Positions 47,531 to 58,578 of a stretch of 64,000 nt of DNA are shown one piece after another. Where the stretch lies: the NCBI GenBank assembly GCA_024663395.1, contig JANFAH010000006.1, positions 868,001-932,000 on the forward strand, given 5' to 3'. The position numbers were made by a program, and so were the translations under genes. The DNA is from Pisolithus tinctorius. Its lineage: Eukaryota; Basidiomycota; Agaricomycetes; Boletales; Pisolithaceae. The stretch's first letter is position 1, and every line of letters starts with the position of its first letter. The notes below the pieces were generated by a model, which was not told the origin of the DNA, did no database searches, and was given only the letters and a program-made list of their open reading frames with translations.

Positions 47531-48640
47531 TCATTCCTTCAGTTTAGGCGCCGCCTGCAGGAACTCTTTACTGCTGCAGTACACGAATCTCGTCCAGGGA
47601 TTTTCAGCCGTCCCTATTTGTATGCGGTCATCGATAATACCGTGACCTCCGGCGAGTGTTGCCTCTCCATGGCACTCCACTTTGACGAAGACTTGCGGTT
47701 CAGAGAGTGTTACTTTCAAAGTATAGTCAGCCAAACCCTTCCGCCCCGCCACACCTGTAGCCTCTTTCAAGGACCACGTTGCAACATTTTTGCACACTCC
47801 ATGCCCCCGGATGCGAGTTCCCATCATCTCCGTGAATGTGTGTGTAACGGTCGTTGCACGCTGGAAGCCGATTGATGCTGACACTGGGTGGACTCCGCCA
47901 ACTGCCAAATTTGCGCCGCTGGAAGACTGAATCACCTTACCAACCGGGATAGGATGGTCGTTGTGGTCGTCGGGGAACAAGCTGCCGATTTTGAGGGGCT
48001 GGCCATCCTCGTCAAAGAATGAAAACTTAATGAGCGCGGTTGTCCACCGCCCTTTGGGGTAAAAGAAACAAACATTGAATGATAGCTTATCCGCCCCTTC
48101 ACCGACTGTGGCTACTGCCGAGATCGAGAGAGCAGAATCACCAATGTTTCCCTCAGCTATAATGATTTCGCTTTGATCCTTTGTCACGAGCCACACACAT
48201 TCTTCTTCAGGATCAAAAAATTTCTTCTTCGTGCCTGGAAGAGGCCACTTCTCTTTGTTCCGACGTACATAAAGTCCCGAACACGCAACCGGACGCAGAT
48301 GCCGCAAGTGGAAGGAAGCATCCAATTTTCCAAGCTTTCTGAGCTTATTCGGTTTGGAGAGCTGGTGGTCGCTTAGAATCACTGTGCGACCAGCATGATG
48401 GTCTGCTTACCGGGTCGAGCACGACTGGGAGTTTTTCCAAATGTGAACTAATTCCAACGAAAAGTATTAACCAGGAAAATGGAACGAGCGCTAAACTTAC
48501 AAGCTATAACGCCGTGTTCGTCCGGGCCTAATTGGACCATCGGCAACCAGAGTTCTAGACAAACCTGATTAACTACTGTGCATACACCCAAATAGAATGA
48601 AGTTTACTCGGTTGAGTCAGCCATAATGTTCCCGAGCATT
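47531..48640 (-). CDS. Hypothetical beta-rich protein, paralog candidate of 51579-52405
   Basis: I do not recognise the family. The main exon (about 48380-47531) encodes some 280 residues rich in alternating hydrophobic residues: VWLVTKDQSEIIIAEGNIG, LSISAVATVGEGADKLSF, KFSFFDEDGQPLKIGSLFPD and YTLKVTLSEPQVFVKVECHG. This suggests a beta-sandwich. Short upstream exons are likely at about 48400-48570 (CLELWLPMVQLGPDEHGV and FTFGKTPSRARP), but their junctions are uncertain. The order of blocks around KFSFFDEDGQPL-IGSLFP-PIPVGKVIQSS resembles SFTVMFSGECTDGTSFPLSI and PAGTIHQNS in the plus-strand gene at 51.6-52.4 kb. It lies directly downstream of two thioredoxin-like modules on the same strand and could be their C-terminal domain. 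Confidence 0.5.
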
Positions 48641-48879
48641 GAGAGTTGCTGTTGAACAGAGGTCGGAGACAGGGAATCATTGTTCAGTGTAATTTAACAC
48701 TCACTTTTACGGGTGTTGCTGGAACCTCAGCAGTCCTGGCCAGAAACAAAGATCAGCATGAGCTCCGGACATATTCAAGTCCTGCTCACGAATTTAACAA
48801 ATGCATCTGACTCGATAACCTCACCTAGCATTATTGTCAGATGGGAATGCTTTTACAAGGGTTGCAGCGCACTCTTAAC

Positions 48880-49430
48880 TGAGGCCACTGCATAGCAACC
48901 GTGTTATGGGCGATAAGATATCCAGATCGGTAGACTCGAATCCCATGTGCCTAAGACACAATTGAGCAAGCACTAACTTCATTACGTCGAGAGAACAGTG
49001 CGCATACCTTTTCGGCTCCTTGTGTATCGAAGATGTCCTGTGAGTGCACAGTGAGAAAAAGGATGCAAACCAGCTGCTCGTAAACAATATTCACCTCATA
49101 TTTCTCGTAGTTCACCTGATAAAATCGCACATTTGGAAACGCCTCTGAACAATGTGCCCGTAGCACGACTTCCAACGTGGCTCGGGAGTGCGGAAGCCGC
49201 GGTAAGTAACTATGCACCACCACGTATTCAAATTGGTGGATCTCGTGGACGGGTCGACGCAGATCTTTTGGAGCCGTGAGGGGTCACCTACCACTTCATC
49301 AAGGCGAGATTTTTGGGTGATTTCCTCCAATCTCGTGACCTGAAAGCAAATCGTTGTGAGCCCTTCTGAACTATGTCTTCTTCCACCACGCATATTCGCT
49401 CCGTGGGCTTCCGCAGACATGTCCGTCACA
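48880..49430 (-). CDS. Degenerate thioredoxin-like module without CxxC
   Basis: Spliced minus-strand pieces read VTRLEEITQKSRLDEV, then FEYVVVHSYLPRLPHSRATL and FPNVRFYQVNYEKYE (up to about 49097), then DIFDTQGAEK and AHGIRVYRSGYLIAHNTV. This follows the beta-alpha-beta rhythm of thioredoxins (a helix, a VVV strand, a helix, then VRFYQVNYE like the VKFxKVDVD strand). The active-site position reads LPRLPHS, with no cysteine pair. I could not fix the first or last codon. It may be a second module of the same gene as 49582-50082, or a separate gene. The thioredoxin assignment rests on pattern only. Confidence 0.35.
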
Positions 49431-49581
49431 GTGTCTGCAATCCTGAGAACGTCATTTCATCAGCATGAGTTTCTCACCTTTGGTCACGGACTTACTGGCT
49501 TGCCTCGAGATAATCCAAGAGCCATCTCTGTCAGATGTGATACGTCAGCCTCCTCTAAGAGATATGGTGGGCATGGCGTAC

Positions 49582-50082
49582 CTCAAACTCTTCCTTGAGC
49601 ATTGGCCCTTCATTCAAGACGAAGGCGTGTCCTTTCCGCAAAATCAAAGCAGAGGGATGCCAAAATTCTAAGAACGTTGTCAGACGATGCTTAAGTTATT
49701 GCGATAGGTTGCCTCACAAATTGTTCCTGTGTTAGACCCCTCGCTATTAAATCACCAGTTAGCAACACAATCGGATCATCCAATGCCTGGGCCGACTGTC
49801 AACAGGTAGAAGAATATGAAGACGGATGGACCTACTGGGTGTTGGTAAAGTTGGATCCTCACGAAGGATAACGAAGGAAATTTTAGGGAGGTCGCGACAC
49901 TGTTATATATCGGTTCCATCACTGTACATGCTGGACATCCTAGGGTATACAGGCAGAGCACGACGCTATCGTGGGTCATCTAAAAGTCACCCACTCAGTA
50001 TGAACTCAGGCAGAGGCAGAACAGAGCGACAAACTACTTCTTCATATTCTTCCAATGTTGTGATCTCTATAGGTTGCACCAT
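49582..50082 (-). CDS. Thioredoxin-like module with CPAC motif
   Basis: Exon 1 (50082-50038) encodes MVQPIEITTLEEYEE. An intron follows in phase 0, then MTHDSVVLCLYTLGCPACTV and MEPIYNSVATSLKF, ending QLYQHP, where a second phase-0 intron sits. Further exons give SAQALDDPIVLLT and EFWHPSALILRKGHAFVLNE, ending KEEFE at 49582. The layout is that of a thioredoxin: strand, CxxC at a helix start (CPAC instead of WCGPC), then the strand-Pro-strand half with HP as the likely cis-proline. Small exons beyond (ALGLSRGKP, IADTVTDMSAEAHGAN) may link it to the next module. Two intron positions match the divergent gene at 50875, which shows common descent. Confidence 0.5.
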
Positions 50083-50874
50083 CGATATTGGTCTTTTGAA
50101 AGCGGGAAGAAGCCTGGTGACGTTTAGATGGGTTTACGTTGCTAACCTCCCAGTAACAACGTTTCAGTTATAAGAATGTTTCCCAACATGGACGCTGGGA
50201 CGATTGCGCGTGGAAGCCTGGCGCTCAATAAGTGACTGACTTGGAACCTTCCAGTACATGGGTTCCTGAAGCTTGCCAATATGTCAGACATACCCATACC
50301 CCGACATCGACGGAACGGCAAGCTTCAGCCCGCCCTCCCGGAGAGATAACTTTAGTAACCACATGGGGGCCTCAGCCAAGTGGACGCCCGTCGCCACATG
50401 CTCGCTCTCAACGTGCCCAATTGAAATTTAGCACATGAGTCGTGGGTCAGGTCCATCATATCCTGAGTTTCCTCGCCAGGTTCATCATATCGGTCCCCTC
50501 GCCTTCATCGCAATGAAGCCTCAGCGATATGACCAGGAGTATGATCATGTTAACACACCTTTCTTTTCCGTCTTCGCGCTCAATTCCTCCGTAAATAGAT
50601 ATCTGAAACAGCGAAGTGGTCAAGTCTGATGTGATGGATGGCGGTGATCACAGGTTCTGCCAATCTGGAGGCGTCTGATAGTAGAAAGTCACATGCACTA
50701 CATGAGTTGGATTTCACCGTGGAACCCCTTCAAATCTCGATGATGAGCTTGGCGGACGAGCGCTCGGACCGCTGTGATGATATGAGTCGATTTAAGAAAG
50801 CACCCACTAAAATTCTCGTGTCGTATCGACACGGATACAACTGCTCCTCCGCTCACGCTCGTTGTAATCCCAGA
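50083..50874. promoter_or_regulatory. Spacer between divergent thioredoxin-like genes
   Basis: About 790 bases lie between the two start codons. Plus-strand open stretches at 50435-50629 and 50638 onward look incidental. I see no TATA box or repeat I can support. The promoters of both genes should be here. Confidence 0.4.
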
Positions 50875-51483
50875 ATGGCCACGATCCAGTACATTTCCAG
50901 TCCTGACGAGTTCTCCAGCATGGTGAGTCCTCTCTGCCACAAAGATATGCTGAAAATAAATGTTAATAGATTACTTCCAACGCGAATGTTGTCTTATACT
51001 CCTATTCTCCGTTATGCTACCTTTGTATCCGGACGACACCGATATTCAAAAATGTTGTCGCCCAATTCGCGTCTGCACGATGGCATTTCTGTAGGGTGAA
51101 CATCACAAAACATCCGGTATGATACTACTTGCCATTCGGCAAACTCCTCAGTCCAATCTTTTGGGTTACGTCAAGGACATTGCGAAGTTAGGTCGGACCA
51201 CCCAGGTCCGTCCGTCCTCTGGATAACCGCTCGCAACCTGATGTGGGTTATTAGACGCCGCACTTTGCCATCTTCTATGACGGGAAGCAAGTTTCAGAGA
51301 AGAAAGGCCAGGTCACGAAGGACGAATTGAAGGTAACCCACCAAAGAGTGTCGAGTCAGTGTTCTTACACAACAGATATGTAGGAATGGTTGACGGGCCA
51401 CATTCTTCTCAGAGAGTGGGTACAGCCCGCTATCCGCCTAGACGTAGCTTACATAGAATTCCGCAAGAATACCAGTCACCATC
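50875..51483 (+). CDS. Thioredoxin-like protein with CYLC motif
   Basis: Exon 1 (50875-50922) encodes MATIQYISSPDEFSSM. A phase-0 intron leads to ITSNANVVLYSYSPLCYLCI (50970 on), then RTTPIFKNVVAQFASARWHF, ending NITKHP. A second phase-0 intron leads to SNLLGYVKDIAKLGRTTQ, then a further exon TPHFAIFYDGKQVSEKKGQV with DELK, and EWLTGHILLREWVQP. This is a whole thioredoxin fold: N-terminal helix, VVLYSYSP strand, C-x2-C (CYLC, not CGPC), cis-proline in TPHF and a C-terminal helix. The two introns fall at the same places as in the minus-strand gene. The end is uncertain. The reading may continue by splicing into the beta-rich coding segment at 51.6 kb. Confidence 0.55.
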
Positions 51484-51578
51484 ACAAACGACTCTGATTC
51501 CTCATCGGTAAATCGGATAGAAGTGCAGGTTCAGCGAGCGAGGTGACGCCCTAAATTGAGAGCTTATTCGTTGTTAAC

Positions 51579-52405
51579 TTGACACTTACGTCCAAGGACA
51601 TTCATATTTATGTACCACCCCACCCTCCAAGAGACTACGACGGTGGAATATCTAGAAAACTTTGCATAGGAGAATTCGAGATCAAACCAAAACGCAAAGG
51701 CATTTTCCATTGGCCTCGGAACCGTATACAGTTTCGTGACCGGGAGCCGCACTGTGAATATGTGCCAAGGGAGACGGATCCTGGTCTGGAAATCGGCCGC
51801 GCGAACGATGGGGAGTCGTTCGTTGCTCTCATGTTCCTGAACACCCTAGACGGTTCTCCAGGGACGCTGCATTTCAAGTTTAGTTTTATCCCAGATCCCT
51901 TTGAGGATGCTCGCTTCAAGTCTGCTTCCTTCACGGTGATGTTTTCAGGAGAATGCACTGATGGCACGTCATTTCCACTGAGCATCCTGGATACTGTCCC
52001 GCCGTGCAGACCTGCTGGTACGATACACCAAAATAGCCCCTATGGACCGGTACGTTACTCCCTTATATACGTATCCCGAGACTGAACATTGTACGTGTTG
52101 CTCAGATTGCAGTAGCGTCGGAAATTCAGAGCCAAGGCTCGCGCCCAACTGTTCAGTGGTCACTTATAGAGCAATGCCCGGGAAATGGACTGAACACGAA
52201 CTACGAGTTGTCTGTATCTATTTCCGCCATCCCAGCTCGCCTAAACATGACGTACTATACCGAGGCAACCTTGACAAAGGATCTGCCCATCTTCCTGGGA
52301 TTTTCAACGGATTTGAAGATCGGGTCGATGGAGATGCCATATGAGAGGACGATTGTGTATGGAGATGCGGAAAATGAGCCACAGCGACAAGTTGAAGGGG
52401 GTTAG
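51579..52405 (+). CDS. Hypothetical beta-rich protein or domain
   Basis: I do not recognise the family. The first exon piece reads DIHIYVPPHPPRDYDGGISR (acceptor perhaps near 51596), then KLCIGEFEIKPK, GSPGTLHFKFSFIPDPFEDA, SFTVMFSGECTDGTSFPLSI and PAGTIHQNSPYGP. An intron near 52050-52105 leads to IAVASEIQSQGSRPTVQWSL, ITNYELSVS-like strands and IFLGFSTDLKIGSMEMPYER, stop 52403-52405. There is no in-frame ATG at the front, which suggests it is the 3' part of a spliced gene, most likely the thioredoxin-like gene just upstream. Block order resembles the minus-strand protein at 47.5-48.6 kb. Confidence 0.5.
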
Positions 52406-52575
52406 GTTAGATTGCTTGTTTACGGGCAGTGTTGCAATAGAGTAGTATGTCAAGCAAAGTAATAGGGTTATGGAATGTGTATGGTCGTATTTGTGACTGA
52501 GACTGCATATCTCTCCGATTCCTTCGTTTTCGAAGTTCCCGGAAGACCTTTGGCTTGTCAAGGCAAGGCTTTCTT

Positions 52576-55500
52576 ATGTCTTTCTTTGGATTCGAAACCA
52601 GTAGTTTAGAGGAAGAAAAGAAGAAGTTTTTGGAAGGTGGCCTGCAAGAGTCTGAGGACCTTGCGGTCTACACCTGGGGGGACGACAGTTACGATGGTCT
52701 TGGTGATGCCCTGCTCGAAGGGGGCGATGAACTGAACGATGAGACATTTGGTGGCATAGGTGAAGTTGGTGAGTACTGAAGCATGTTGTGTTCCCATCTC
52801 TTCTGAGTGCGACATGGTTTGCAGGCAAAGACTTTGATTTCACAAGGCAGACCTTGCCAGATGTCATCGGAGGCAGAGATGAGAAGCAGATCGTCACCCA
52901 GGAGCTTCCGAGGCGGCAGACACCCCTGCAGGACTCCAGCCAATTTGCATCGAGGCTGGCTGGGCGCGGTATGTAACTCGTTTGTTCTCCTTAGTCACAC
53001 TCATCTATATGACATCGACGTAGTTGCTTCTCCAGCTGGTGTTTCAATCTGGGATGACCAGTCACCGTTTTCGATGCTTCCTGGTCCTCGCGCAAACGGG
53101 ACTTCACGTCCCACGGATCAACAGCGAGCACCGTCTGCATTGAGCAAGACCACTTTGCCTTCGCATGCGCTTGCAGACCATCGGCTACACGATCAGCAGA
53201 TCCACCCCCGATCGCAGACACCGATTTCAGTACCTCGTCCGATCTCTCGTGGTGTCACGCAGACCGGTGCACGAACTCTGCAAGAGATAGAGGCTGAAAT
53301 GCGGCTCGCTGCGCAGCAAGTCCGTCAGCGCCAGGAGCTCGAATTACGACAACAAATGCAACTGCAACGAGAGCGGGAGTTGCGCCTTGCCGAGCAGGAG
53401 CAGCAGGAGAGATTACTCGCGCAACAGCTTCAACAGCAACAGCAGCATGAGCTACAACTACGTCTCAGTCAGCATCAGCACCCGTTCCAGCAGCAGCCTA
53501 CGCCCCCTCCACGTATGGTGCACCACGCCAACGCCCAGTTACCCCGTACACAGTCCCCTCGTTTCCATCATCAACACCAACAACAGATCTTGCTGCTACA
53601 ACAGGAGCAGGAAAGACAACAGCAGGAGCGCTTGAAAGAGTTACAGGAACGACTAAGAATGGAAGAGATCGAAAGGCAGCTACGTGCTCAGTCAATATCC
53701 CACATTCAGCGCCAACCCTCCGTTCAAGCCCGCCGACAAGCTAGTTACGCGGACTTACAAGCGTTGCAGCAGCGCAGGGGACACTCGCCTGCCACTTACG
53801 TAGGTGGGAATGCTGCAGAAACGCCCTTGATGAACCAACACAACGCCCAATTTTTACCACAAAATATCCAACTACAGCAGAGATTGCTTTCGGAAATGGC
53901 TCAAGCGGAGTTTATGAGGGACGTGCAGGGCATAAGCCAGGCGGAACAAGAAGCCCTACGAGCAGAGGCCATGCGTAAAATTATGGAGACGGAGAGAATG
54001 GAGGAGAAACGGCGCCGCAAGGCTGCCAAAATTGCGCACATGGTCTGTTCATTTTATCTGGCTTCGCAGTATCTGCTGATCTTGCATTTGTAGTCACGTT
54101 ACAACGATTTGATGACGCAATCTGATAAGGACTTCATCACCAGAATACAGGTCTCGCAACTTGTTACGCAGGACCCGTATGCGGATGACTTCTACGCACA
54201 GGTTTACGGTGCCATCCTTCGTTCTCGCATGGGTTTGCAGTCTGGAGATGAGCGCGTTCTCAAGTTTGGGTCGGGTGGTGGTGTTGGCCTCGGACTTGGG
54301 CAAAAAGTGCCCGGAAGGCGCCAAAGTGCGATGCAAAAAATGGAAGCACAGGTGGAGCGGATTGTTAGCAATGCCAGGCTCCGCGAAAAAGAGAAGGGAT
54401 TGCACTGTGCGTCTGTGTTTTCTTACCTTCTTCTTTTCTAAAACCAGTATGTGCCTTTAGCCCTTCAAAGTCTTCAGGGAGCTCTTGGCAAAACCGCTGG
54501 ACGGAGTTATAAGGCTGCACCTCGACAACTACTTCAAGTTGATGCGGGTACCGCGACATCCACCGTATCTGGTACACACCCACACATTTCGAAGGATGAT
54601 GTCCAACCAGACACCCGGCACTCTTTGGGAGATAGCAATGGTGCTGCACGTGAGGCTGCAAAAATGGGGCGCGAGGCTTTGGGAGATGCGGCCGGCGTGG
54701 GTTACTTTTGTCGCGCCACTTTCCGTTGTGCTGATGCTTCTCTTTCACTGCTCCGTATCGATCATTGTCTGGGTTGGCCATTGTTGTCGTGGTGTCCGGT
54801 GGATTCAGGCTGATGGCGTGGTGAGGAAAGATCCGCTTACGCATCGGCAAGTCCTCGTCGCACTAGAAGCGCTTTATGACCTGGTATTGAACGTCGAGCA
54901 ACTGAGACGCGATCAACCACCAGAGGAAGACGTAATGGCTGTTACCGCATGGTACGCCTTACTCCGCTGGCAAGCCCGTCGAATTTGACTGATGCTCACC
55001 CAGGTCCAACTCATATAATGATCTGGTGGAACAGATATGGGTCGGGCTGAAGGTCTTGATTCCTCTTGAGACCAGGTAAAAAGGAAATTAGTTTTGAACT
55101 TGGACGATGTTGACAGGACCCACAGTGACCCACACCCCTTCATCTCCCTCCTCACACCCATCAAGGGCAAAAAACTCCTCCCACGGCTCAGTCGACATAT
55201 TGCCACCCACCGAATGCCAACGCTTTTGACACTACTTGTGGCTTGTTTTTCTCAATTAGATGTGGTCGCGCAGGCACATATTCTTGATACCCTTGAAGAC
55301 TCACCAGAACGGCAAGAGGTGGAGCGACAGACAGCTGCATTCCTCGGAAGCGTGCTACAGAGCATCTTACCGGTCGTTGCTCGGGCGGAGTTACGACTCG
55401 TCACGGGATTGCTAGGATTACTCTTAGATCGGAGTGATATCATTCAGGTTGCCCAGACTCGGGTGAGTTTCACGCCAAAATCTCGCCAACGAGCATGATC

Positions 55501-56041
55501 TTACACGATTGCCGGTCTGATAGCCGGGTATTGCGATGCTCACGCTGTTTTTGAGCCGTGTAGAGATCATCAAGCAAGGAATGAGCACTATTGCGGAGCC
55601 GACGGACCTTCCAACACCTGAAGAGGCTCAACAATGGTGCGTGTTTGCAGTGATCCTGACGGTTATTGTATCATTCATGAAGAGTTCAGGCAGCTGGTGT
55701 TCGACCACTTTTTCCAGCTTCTCGCCCCGTATTTCCCCATGCTATTCCCATCTACGCGTTTTGCACTCCAGCCGGCGGCAACAACGGCGGGGCCAACTGT
55801 TATGCGGCAAGCCGATCTTCTTGATCAGCCCGTGTGGCAGTTCCTGGCAGCAGTGGCTCTCCACGCTTCTCCAGATCAACAATCTACATTAGTTGCTGGG
55901 CTGCGTGACAAAGTCCTGGAGAATGTTGCGAGTGTCCACAAGGGATGGATTACGGACGAGGAAGAGCGGTCGACGAAACTGGCTAATGTCAATTTGTTTT
56001 TGCATGCTCTTGGGCTGGACAGTTCGCAGATCACGGTATAA
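52576..56041 (+). CDS. PAT1: mRNA decapping activator PAT1
   Basis: Pat1 links deadenylation to decapping, bridging Dhh1, Lsm1-7 and Dcp2 in P-bodies. The start MSFFGFETSSLEEEKKKF is typical. The N-terminus holds NDETFGG and, after splicing, KDFDFTRQTLPDVIG, the paired DETF/FDF elements that bind the Dhh1 helicase. A long Gln/Arg-rich region follows (about 53280-54030), then YNDLMTQSDKDFITRIQVSQ and VTQDPYADDFYAQVYGAI. The C-terminal helical repeat domain, which binds Lsm1-7 and Dcp2, runs from HRQVLVALEALYDLVLNVEQ (near 54850) through THRMPTLLTLLVACFSQLD to NLFLHALGLDSSQITV (stop 56041). About ten exons rejoin in frame. A hydrophobic open stretch near 54700-54780 is intron, not a membrane segment. 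Confidence 0.92.
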
Positions 56042-56252
56042 GTGTCGCATTTCATTGAAGCGTTTTGGTTAGACTGGAAGGAATTGTGTTGTTATATTTC
56101 GACTTCGAGTTTTACAGTATAATTTTGCAGGCCAGGAGGAGCACTGCTTTGTACAAGTACTTGCGTAATAGGCACACATGTTTGCACATGTTTATACCCG
56201 TCCTCGTGTTGTGACCAAGGTTGTTGCAATCCGCTCTTGAACTCCAACCACA

Positions 56253-57756
56253 ATGACCTCCACAAGTGACGCAGCCCTCAAGGCAGAAATAGCCCGCTTA
56301 ACAGGTTTGTCTCGCTTGGATTTACATGTAACATTTTCTAACCCATTATCTATCAAGGCGCGATCAATCATCACAAGTCTGTCCAGCAAGCTTATGGACC
56401 TGCTCCCGGCCCCGCAAGTTATCGCAGAAGCAATAAATATGTTAATCCGACCTACAGGCTTCCCCCATCTTACAAACCTCAATCTTATCAGAATATAGCA
56501 TCCAACCACGTTCCAGCCCCCGCAACGAAGACAACGCAACCTTCCTCAACCCGGGATGTCGTCATTGGTGGTGTCGCATTCGAATCTTCCTCTCGTTCTC
56601 TCGTACGAAAGGATGGTAAGTATTTGTGTTGCAGGTCGCATGCGATGGGCGGGGACCCAACCATCAAATCACGCACCTTCATTCTAGCACCAAAACCGAC
56701 AACAGCACCCATCAAAGTCCCCCTTAGGCCCATACCTCAGCAAGAGTTTCTCAGGACGACAAACGGACATCGCATCCCAGCAGGTCGGATTTACAAATCA
56801 AAGGTATCCTCTAGGAGTCACCGACTGAGGAATCGAAATTTGACTCTCGACAATACTCGGCCTCCCACTCAGTCCGTCCACCGTCAAGCATTATTACAGA
56901 ATTCAACTCTAATGGTCCGTTATAGGGGACGTCGAGCTGCCAAACGGTTGAAATACGTTGACAAACCATGCCCTCGCTTCACCACTACAGGTGAGTCATA
57001 CTTCCTTATTCTGGCAGTACACTGATCCTTCGCCCATAAATACGACTGACCATGTTGCTTGTAGGTGCATGCAGCCGTGGCCTTACTTGTATGTATCGGC
57101 ACGACCCAGACAAGATCGCCATCTGTTGGAACTTTTTGCATGGCAATTGTCCCAACACTGCTGAGAGCTGCAGCCTTTCCCACGACCCGATACCGGAACG
57201 CACACCGCTTTGTGTCCATTTCGCAAACAATGGACGGTGCACTCGGGAAAAGTGTCCTTTTCCTCACATTCGCGTGGGCCAGCGGCATGGTGTCTGCCGT
57301 GACTTTGCTGTCCTAGGGTTTTGCGCGAAGGGCCTCGACTGTGAAATGCAACACGTTAGAGAGTGTCCAGATTTCGCAGAAAAGGGCACTTGTTCAACGA
57401 AGGGATGTAAGCTTCCTCATGTCATACGTGCGAACCGCAGTCGCAAAGTGCATTCGACATCGGCGGCGACACCGACAACGCCCGCGCCTTCAGCCCCGGG
57501 TTTGAAGCCCTTGGCTGATTCTGCTGCAACATCCGCCGTCACTTCTAGTTCTCTCCCTGGTCCTGAAAATACACCGAGTTCGCAGCATGTCTCCGTCAAG
57601 GATGCCCAACTTGGTGACGACTTCGTATCTCTCGTTTTCAATGAGAGTGAAGATGATGACGATGACGACGACGACAATAATGACGATACAGACGAGGAAG
57701 ATGACACAGAAGACGAAGAGAGTGAAAAAGAGGGCTCGGGCCCCACACCGTTGTAG
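56253..57756 (+). CDS. CCCH zinc-finger protein, ZC3H3 type
   Basis: An RNA-binding nuclear protein with five tandem CCCH fingers; the animal homolog ZC3H3 acts in polyadenylation and mRNA export. The start MTSTSDAALKAEIARLTG splices to AINHHKSVQQAYGPAPGPAS, and a Tyr/Pro-rich linker follows. The fingers read CPRF...GACSRGLTCMYRHD, CWNFLHGNCPNTAESCSLSH, CVHFANNGRCTREKCPFPH, CRDFAVLGFCAKGLDCEMQH and CPDFAEKGTCSTKGCKLPH (about 56965-57425). The spacing matches the ZC3H3/CPSF4-like group. The C-terminus is Ser/Thr/Pro-rich and ends in a long acidic run (Asp/Glu, 57640-57740). Four or five exons are inferred. The gene ends 242 bases before the convergent eL43 stop. Confidence 0.88.
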
Positions 57757-57998
57757 TGATCTATTATATTTTGTGCATATTATTTCGTTTCGTTGAATAC
57801 ATGTATAATTTTGGGTATCCCAAGTGCGTGCTGATCACCCTGAGCATTCCGGGTGCCTTCATTCAGGCCCGAAGTCTGATTCGGTTATATAGCACAAAGT
57901 ATTCATCTTAATTGCATACAATGCGAGGCATAGCGTTGGAGGAATATGTGTAAGAACATGATAAGAGCATGTGAAAGAATATACGGCGTGTATTACAC

Positions 57999-58578
57999 TT
58001 ATGCCTCAGTCAACTCCCGCAGACGACGAACGGTGCTGGCATCATAGCTGAGTACCTGCAGAAGCCACATCATCTAGGACGCTCACCTCCGTACTGTAGC
58101 AGCCGCTGTCGTAGCAACTGTCCACGCCCCTCCTGCGATAGTCTTTTTACACGAACGACAGCTCCAGATACCGACCGCTTGACGTTTAACGGAGTCCTAC
58201 AAGGTCAGAAGAGACACCGATGAACGCGTGAGACGAAACGAACGAGAATAGATTATCACTACTTGCCTTTCCACAGAACGTGCAGGTATAACGAGCATGC
58301 TGCGTTACTTCCATCTGCGCAGTACAAGGTCAGATCATAAGGGAACTGTAGTAAATACAAACGCACCTTTTTCACCTGCTTACGCAGGGAGGCACCGTAA
58401 CGCTATATATGCAATAAACCGGTAGTTTCAACATGCACTTCTTTCAAATGATCCCAGCATGACTTATACGCACAGTGCCGTACTTTCCAGTCACACCGAC
58501 CTTGCGCGTGCGTTTGCTCTATCACATTCCGTCAGAAGGGTTCAACTCGAGTAAGCAAGGGCAGAAAATGCTGACCAT
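57999..58578 (-). CDS. RPL43: 60S ribosomal protein eL43
   Basis: eL43 (yeast L43, animal L37a) is a small zinc-binding protein of the large subunit. The first coding exon is the ATG alone (58578-58576), followed directly by an intron. The next exon starts at 58518 with [15 protein letters not shown]. Further exons give [12 protein letters not shown], then [35 protein letters not shown] with [18 protein letters not shown], and [12 protein letters not shown], stop 57999-58001. The zinc ligands are CTFC and CRSC. The intron after FCGK begins GCAAGT, a GC-AG intron. The protein is about 92 residues, as expected. Heavy splitting of a tiny gene is common for ribosomal protein genes of mushrooms. 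Confidence 0.93.

Noticed and set aside
48925..48950. A GACTCGAATCCC string like a tRNA T-arm
   Set aside because: No acceptor, D or anticodon stems can be formed around it.
54485..54988. Open frame with a hydrophobic membrane-like stretch inside PAT1
   Set aside because: It is out of frame with the PAT1 exons; the hydrophobic part falls in a PAT1 intron.
57417..57746. Ser-rich minus-strand open frame
   Set aside because: It is the complement of the Asp/Glu-coding GAT/GAC/GAA run of the CCCH protein.
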